Positions 59,069 through 64,000 of a DNA stretch of 64,000 nucleotides are shown piece by piece. The DNA lies in the NCBI GenBank assembly GCA_944548615.1, contig OX155963.1, forward strand, positions 31,461,985-31,525,984, written 5' to 3'. Numbering within the stretch: the stretch's first letter is position 1; every line of letters begins with the position of its first letter. Source of the DNA: Micropterix aruncella. Taxonomy: Eukaryota > Arthropoda > Insecta > Lepidoptera > Micropterigidae. Made by a program: the position numbers and the translations under genes. Under the pieces are notes generated by a model that saw only the letters and a program-made list of their open reading frames with translations, was not told where the DNA came from and made no database searches.

Positions 59069-60043
59069 CCCTTAACTGGTATCGTAAAATTGACTAACGA
59101 AACTGGTTTTGTGGGGGTCGCACGGCCCCCTTTACAAACTAGCTTCTAGGATGCAAATATGCGCAATTATAATTTAGTTTTATTTAAAAATATAAATACA
59201 ACCTTTTTTTATTGAATCAATCATTTATTTTTCATGTACCTAATTATTTTAACTTAATTTCTACTAGAAATCACATATAAAAGACAACTTTTTGTTTTTT
59301 TTCCTACATTATATAAACCAAAAAGAAACGCTTACTTTGATAGTCTTAAGCTAAGATATAGATGTTTTCTTATTCCTAATACAATAAACTTTGAAAATAA
59401 AAATAAATAAACCTCTAATCAACGTAATAAAAAAAAATCAACACAAATATAATCATAAGGACTCAGGAACATTACAAGTGAACAAAGTTCAATCTTGACA
59501 ATTAGTACATAGACCATTGTATTTGTTTTTTCCATAATAACTCCTCTGATTCGGTCCTGCGACAGGTTCTCCTTCACTCTCTGAAAAACATGCTTCAATC
59601 TCGGGATTAATGTCTTCACTGCTATCAGAATCGTGTGTTGGTGACTGCTCAATATCGCTTATTCCATCGTTGTCGCTGATATCTTCTTCTGGATAGCCCC
59701 TCAACACAGATTCGGAGTCAGAATACGCGATCAATAACTCTGCTATCGCCTGATCACTTAAAGGTCTCGCCATCTTGACTAAATAACTGTGAAACATACG
59801 AAAATATGAAATAAAATATTTACTAAAATCTTACGTAACTGGTATAGTGGGGACCGCGCGGCCCCCATAACTCACGTACCTTCGCTCTTGTAAAAGTTGC
59901 AACGCCGAACGTCCGGCGCCCGCCGCGAGTCGCGACATAATGAGATTACTCAAAATGGCGCCCGCAGACGGTGCATAGTTTGAAAGTAATTCAAAAAAAT
60001 ATCACACGTGGGGGCCGCGCCACCCCCACGAAACCAGTTAAGG
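59069..60043 (-). mobile_element. Deleted piggyBac-like element, about 975 bp
   Basis: The left end CCCTTAACTGGTATCGT is preceded directly by TTAA (59065-59068), the piggyBac target. The right end, reversed, reads CCTTAACTGGTTTCGTG; the expected outer TTAA has mutated. Subterminal copies of 'actggt' + 'gtgggg(g/a)(t/c)cgc(a/g)cggcccc' occur at about 59101, 59840 and, reversed, at 60008. It encodes only a transposase N-terminus, so it is non-autonomous. Confidence 0.8.
59489..59773 (-). pseudogene. piggyBac transposase N-terminal fragment
   Basis: Minus-strand ATG at 59773 begins MARPLSDQAIAELL, the usual start of insect piggyBac transposases; an upstream in-frame ATG exists at 59797. An acidic Ser/Asp/Glu-rich region follows (YPEEDISDNDGISDIE, SDSSEDINPEIEACFSESE), then a KNKY motif. 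The frame then ends with GLCTNCQD, whose CX2C may come from the C-terminal Cys-rich domain brought in by deletion of the catalytic core. The DDD core is absent. About 95 residues remain of some 550-600. Confidence 0.75.
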
Positions 60044-60375
60044 CGCGGTCTTATCGCAAATCACCAAATAGTACCATTTTTGAACGTCTAGTGCGACGTG
60101 ACAAAGTTAAAATACAACGCTGAAAAAAATACTGTAGATAGATAAAGAAACCAAAAAGACTTATAAATGAAAAGAATTTTGAAAAGTAGTCTAGTTTTTC
60201 AACAAAAAAACGCACAAATAATCCCTCTCTAAAAACTTTGACATCGAAATTCTCCCAATTTTTAAAGGCGACAACATTTTTTTTTTTACGAAATAAATAG
60301 CCTGACTGGAGTTCTAAACGTATCTGAAGCCACTTTTTTAATTTGGTTTGTAAATTTTGAAATACACCAAAAATT
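60044..60375. other. Unassigned region upstream of the Mutator-like gene
   Basis: AT-rich with no coding frame recognised. Confidence 0.4.
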
Positions 60376-60380
60376 GTCGT

Positions 60381-60387
60381 TATATAA
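60381..60387 (+). promoter_or_regulatory. TATA box of the Mutator-like gene
   Basis: TATATAA followed about 30 bases later by 'tcttcaaacacc', a plausible initiator. The stretch between is CpG-rich ('gcgctcgcatcgcgtcg'). The first exon begins about 200 bases downstream. Confidence 0.45.
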
Positions 60388-60579
60388 GGCGCTCGCATCG
60401 CGTCGTCTCTTCAAACACCGAGCAACGCTCGGATGGGACGGTCGTCTCGGCCGCTCTGCATTAGCGTATTCTGGTCGCTATTCAGCGTATTTAATGGAAA
60501 TAAAATCGCAAGCTGACGTGCACCTGGGCTTTTAAATAGTGCATATATTGTAAATAGTGACGCTGTATCAGAATAAATA

Positions 60580-62192
60580 ATGGGGAATAAAAATAAAAAA
60601 CTTAAAAATCCTTCGTGAGAAAACGACATGGACCTAAGAAAAATGATAGATCGTTTGGGTAAGTAAAGCATGATAGTATACCTTAATCATATGAAATCAA
60701 AATTCTTTATTACATTTTCAATAAGTACATTATTTATGTTAATAAGCCATCCTAACTAGGCCTCGCCTGTACTAAGGTAGGTTTAAAGTTATATATGTGG
60801 TGTAGTTTACGGTATAAAGAAGTCAATTTTTATTGATTATTGTATTGTAAAATCAATGTGAATTTACTCAGCATCTACTAAATTGAAAAAATGACTAGTT
60901 GCACTTTAATTTGCTATAGATAGTCTACATTACACCGAGAACTAAAGGTTGACTGACGCTAGTAAATGCAAAACTTGCAGATAAATTATTGTATGATACC
61001 GCATTTTTGTCATTTACCCATTTTATATTTCTCTTAGATCAAAGAAGCGCAAAGTCAGTGATACTGATATTGGCCAACCGAGTACCTCAGCGGAACTAGT
61101 GCACGGATAGTAAGTATCAATCATTATGTGAGATACCATATTATGTTTAGTCTATTTAGTAAGATTCATCAAAATCGGTTTAGTAGTTTCGAAGATATGA
61201 ACTATTATGTGTATTACCGGCCATACTAGACAAGTGCCTAGTCAATCCATGGCGTATTTATGAGCAAATAACGACAAAATATGATTGTGATGTGATGTGA
61301 TGTTGGTTCCCAAAAATATCGGAACCAGTTGGATCACCACTTTAAATCAGAAATCCGGCAAGTTGTTGAGACCGTACGTGGTGCCGTACTTGGCGGATAT
61401 TTTTATATATTTACGTATATTTACTTGAATCATGGCTTGGCTGGCTGACGAAAAGACGGCTGCTTGTATTCTATGGTTTATTGTAATTGCCTAGCACATG
61501 TTTTCCTTGACTATTATCGTCAGGATGGTGGTATACGTTATTTTTAAATTATCATATCTGTCAGTTTGTCTTTCTATGTTTTTTTTCATAATTTCCTCAA
61601 GCAGAAAATCCTTTTTTATAGAAATCCGGCTGGTGAAACATATTACGGGATTGAACCAGAACAAGAACATGACTACACATCTGTTGACGGAAGGAGAATC
61701 GTAAATATATTGTACTTTTTTACTAAGCTTAAAGATATTTCAAAACACAGCAGTCTTTTTAACTGTGGTATTCAATGTCTGAGTTTTGTGGGAGAAAAGA
61801 GAATCGGATTAATATCAAAGTTTAAATTTAAGTGCGACATGTGTGGCTTGGTTTTTTTTATTAACTCTGACAATCCTGCATGTACTGAAAATGTCGAGAC
61901 AAATGTTGGTGCTGTAATAGGAATAGTATCTTCAGGAATAGCCTATTCGCAATTTGAAGAGATATCGTCATCTATGAATGTACCTATATTTTCAGAAAGG
62001 TTCTTTGCTAAAACGCAAGATAAAGTATTCGATGAGTGGGAGACGACGGCTGTAGAGGAAATGGATGCTGCTGCAGAGCGTGAACGCCAGGCTGCCATCG
62101 CTGAGGGAAGAGTCAAAGATCATATTTCATATTCATCATATTTTTTTATGTATATGCTTATGACATACTTATGTAAATTAGGATATTATTAA
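60580..62192 (+). pseudogene. Mutator-like transposase-family gene, 5' part, with introns
   Basis: Exon 1 (60580-60658): ATG then MGNKNKKLKNPS; a stop follows unless the frame shifts once, after which RKRHGPKKNDRSF leads into a donor GTAAGT at 60659. Exon 2 (61038-61109) after TTCTCTTAG: SKKRKVSDTDIGQPSTSAE, then donor GTAAGT at 61110. Exon 3 from 61622 after TTTTTTATAG: NPAGETYYGIEPEQEHDYTS, GRRIVNILYFF, CDMCGLVFF (CX2C), then INSDNP, NVGAVIGIVSSGIAYSQFEE and FFAKTQDKVFDEWE. GRRIV plus CX2C plus GYSQ blocks are those of the insect family annotated as Mutator-like transposase domain proteins. It ends at 62192 without the rest of the domain. Joining exons 2 and 3 gives TAA at the junction. A decayed, truncated gene with legible splice sites. 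Confidence 0.65.
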
Positions 62193-62770
62193 AGATAATA
62201 TTATAATTACGGTATCGCCGGTCGTTTTTTGGAGGTTTCCTATCCGGACTTAAACGCTCTCATTGATCAGTGATTTCGTGTGACTTCATATTGCTTAAAA
62301 TCATCACAAATTAAGTGTAAGCGTTTAAGGCAATGGATACCGTTATTTCCTCCTCAATGAGTCATATTAACATAAAGAAAAACTGACTCTTTTGCTGTTA
62401 TTTTACTGATCCTTCTACTGTCTTGTACATTGTGTTAACAGTCTTTTTCAAGTCTTTTTTGATGCCCGGGCTAGAAGATAATCTTTTGGCACTAATAGTC
62501 ACCTTATGTGATATTTTTAACTCATAATATATCCATACTAGGAAGGTGCCCCTTAAAAACCGCTGTAATTCAAGTGCGACACTAATGGAGTGACTGTCCT
62601 TTCGATGATCGTTAAACAAACAAAAAAGAGGCACGGTAATTATTTATACATGATTTTGAGCAAAAACAATTAGAACCGTCAACTGTCTGTCAACTTGTCA
62701 ACTATGTCAAAATTTTCTGTACGGAGTTCAACTACTCGTTCTTTACCCCTAAAAAATACCAATATGATTT
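62193..62770. other. Unassigned DNA between two transposase remnants
   Basis: 'acggtatcgccgg' (62210) and 'gcaatggataccgttatt' (62331) form a weak inverted pair. Nothing else recognised. Confidence 0.35.
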
Positions 62771-63198
62771 CTGCTTAAATTATGAATCAAGTACCACGGA
62801 TGAAAAAGCAAATATGAAGCCCCAGTATAAAAGTCACATAAAAAACAAAGAAATCAGCAGAAATATTAAACAATCCGACAAGGAAAGGGCAAAAACAGAT
62901 AAAACTTTCTGCGCAGCTGTGTACGATTTACAACAAGTACTCCAATGCCCTAAATCAGAAGCGTCTCAGCTTTACTACAAGCGAAAGTACTCTGTCTACA
63001 ACTTCACGATATATGAGCTACCCAATAAGGCTACTGTTATATGTAGCATGAGTCTATCGCCCTGAGAGGATCATGCGAAGTCGGAAGCTGCGTGTTGTCC
63101 TTCATCCGACAAAAGGTGTCGGAAGGCGTGTCACAATTCACATTTTATTCGGATAACTGCGCTGGACAAAACCGGAACCGGATTATATACTGCCTGTA

Positions 63199-63211
63199 TA
63201 TGTTCTGTGCA
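63199..63211. repeat. Left 13-bp target duplication
   Basis: 'tatgttctgtgca' matches 63387-63399 ('tatgttttgtgca') with one difference. Confidence 0.85.
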
Positions 63212-63386
63212 TACTACAATCTCCAGCATCTGTCCCGGAGGCCTGTAGCAACCCAAACAGGCTGCTAACCTTCTGGGAAAGCCTGGGTTGGCTGGAGTAA
63301 CATAAATAAAACATGAGCCACGCACAGCGGCCCAATCAAGAGGCCAAGTGCGGGAAAAAGCCCAGATAAACTAAACTAAACTAAAC
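63212..63386 (+). mobile_element. LINE tail inserted in the SDNC gene
   Basis: The last 175 bp of the same LINE family as 16113-16776: 'tactacaatctccagcatct', 'gcctgggttggctggagtaa', 'gcggcccaatcaagaggcca' and a (TAAAC)n tail. The short target duplication with one mismatch and the ability to read the gene across it show a simple insertion. Confidence 0.9.
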
Positions 63387-63399
63387 TATGTTTTGTGCA
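63387..63399. repeat. Right 13-bp target duplication
   Basis: Follows the (TAAAC)n tail; coding sense of the interrupted gene resumes within it (FCA). Confidence 0.85.
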
Positions 63400-64000
63400 G
63401 CAACAATGAACTGCAAGATACGTCATGTGTTTTTAGAAAAGGGACACACACAAAATGAGGGTGACTCAGTCCATAGCGTGATTGTAAAAGCAGCAAGGAA
63501 AATTCCAGTATTCACGCCTAGCCAATGGTACTCCATTGTTAGAACTGCCTGTAGAAAAAAGAATATATAAGTAAAGGAAATGGGAAATAAAGACATCTTT
63601 GACTTGAAAGATTTGTTAAAAAACACAATAAAAAACTGGGACAAAGATGAAAATGGATGTAAAGTATCCTGGAATAAAATAAAACAGCTGAAGATAAATC
63701 CAGAAAACCCAAACAAAATACAAATAAACTATGATCTGGAACATGTCTATAACGCTATCAAAGTTAACACAGTAGAACGTTGTCGGAGGCCGATCCAGAA
63801 ATTAACAGATGCGCAATTGAAGCAATTAAAAATGACGGCTTTACCGGGTATCAAAAGACAAACTAGCCGATTTGATGTATCTTTGCCGGGAAAAGATAAT
63901 TCCTGCTGAATATCATACATTCTATGAAGGACTACATACCACATCTCTGGAAGCGCATAACGAAACCGATGAAAGTGAATGAAAAAAATACTATTTAGGC

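Larger units (their letters stand above)
62772..63982 (+). pseudogene. SDNC/GHTQNEGD-family gene (putative DDE-type transposase), disrupted
   Basis: In order: a Lys-rich helical region (HIKNKEISRNIKQSDKERAK), then VYDLQQVLQCPKSEASQLYY and YKRKYSVYNFTIYEL. After a frameshift near 63037 come RGSCEVGSCVLSFIRQ and FYSDNCAGQNRNRI with the probable catalytic Asp (63152). A LINE splits the gene at 63212-63386. It resumes HVFLEKGHTQNEGDSVHSVI, which follows the Asp as in many arthropod proteins of this type. A nonsense codon lies near 63568, then YDLEHVYNAI, a frameshift near 63860, and LCREKIIPAEYHTFYEGL to a stop at 63980-63982. I know the family as a repeated, uncharacterised arthropod group. An RNase H-fold DDE nuclease is an inference from SDNC...GHTQNEGD. 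Inactive here. Confidence 0.7.

Overview
The window looks like repeat-dense, AT-rich intergenic DNA from an insect, most likely a moth or butterfly. That call rests on the mixture of transposon families: jockey/RTE-type LINEs, mariner, piggyBac, hAT, Helitron, Penelope, a Mutator-like gene, and an RTE tail carrying a 'gtccactgttggacatagg'-type motif that I associate with Lepidoptera. It is an inference, not a match to a named genome. I see no convincing host gene, tRNA, rRNA or CRISPR array. Many of the longest open frames are artefacts of (TA)n tracts or begin at non-ATG codons.

The clearest gene is an intact Ty3/gypsy retrotransposon at 48184-55505. It has two 312-bp LTRs that read as identical, one 1486-residue Gag-Pol frame (zinc knuckles, protease, reverse transcriptase, RNase H, integrase), and an unusual 1.7-kb 3' noncoding stretch with a tandem array. 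It sits inside a (TA)n microsatellite with a 4-bp target duplication.

Layout. 1-6.4 kb: LINE scraps, a 37-bp tandem repeat, (TA)n and AT-rich filler. 6.4-8.8 kb: an element with about 290-bp terminal inverted repeats, carrying a decayed XPG-like nuclease plus CXC-domain gene. 10.9-12.4 kb: a Helitron helicase remnant and a foldback between two (TA)n tracts. 13-16.8 kb: minisatellites, an RTE tail and a LINE 3' end with a 14-bp target duplication. 17.7-24.6 kb: palindromic Penelope-related repeats, LINE tails, MITEs and a (TA)n-flanked 560-bp repeat. 25.4-27.4 kb: a hAT-like element inside another. 27.4-31.2 kb: a 1.43-kb tandem duplication, one copy of which later received a 978-bp insertion. 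32-36 kb: LINE and RTE remnants. 36-39 kb: dispersed repeats. 39-43.8 kb: nested LINE, MITE and inverted repeats. 44-48 kb: minisatellite, MITEs and a mariner split by a LINE. 48.2-55.5 kb: the Ty3 element. 55.5-58.6 kb: (TA)n repeat, a perfect hairpin and a Penelope GIY-YIG fragment. 59-60 kb: a deleted piggyBac. 60.4-62.2 kb: an intron-containing Mutator-like gene remnant. 62.8-64 kb: a decayed gene of an SDNC/GHTQNEGD family, interrupted by a LINE.

The genes do not form a pathway. They record successive insertions, several of which can be ordered in time (LINE into mariner, LINE into the SDNC gene, LINE into a dispersed repeat, hAT into hAT, MITE into an inverted-repeat arm, Ty3 into a microsatellite). 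Only the Ty3 element looks capable of making a complete protein.
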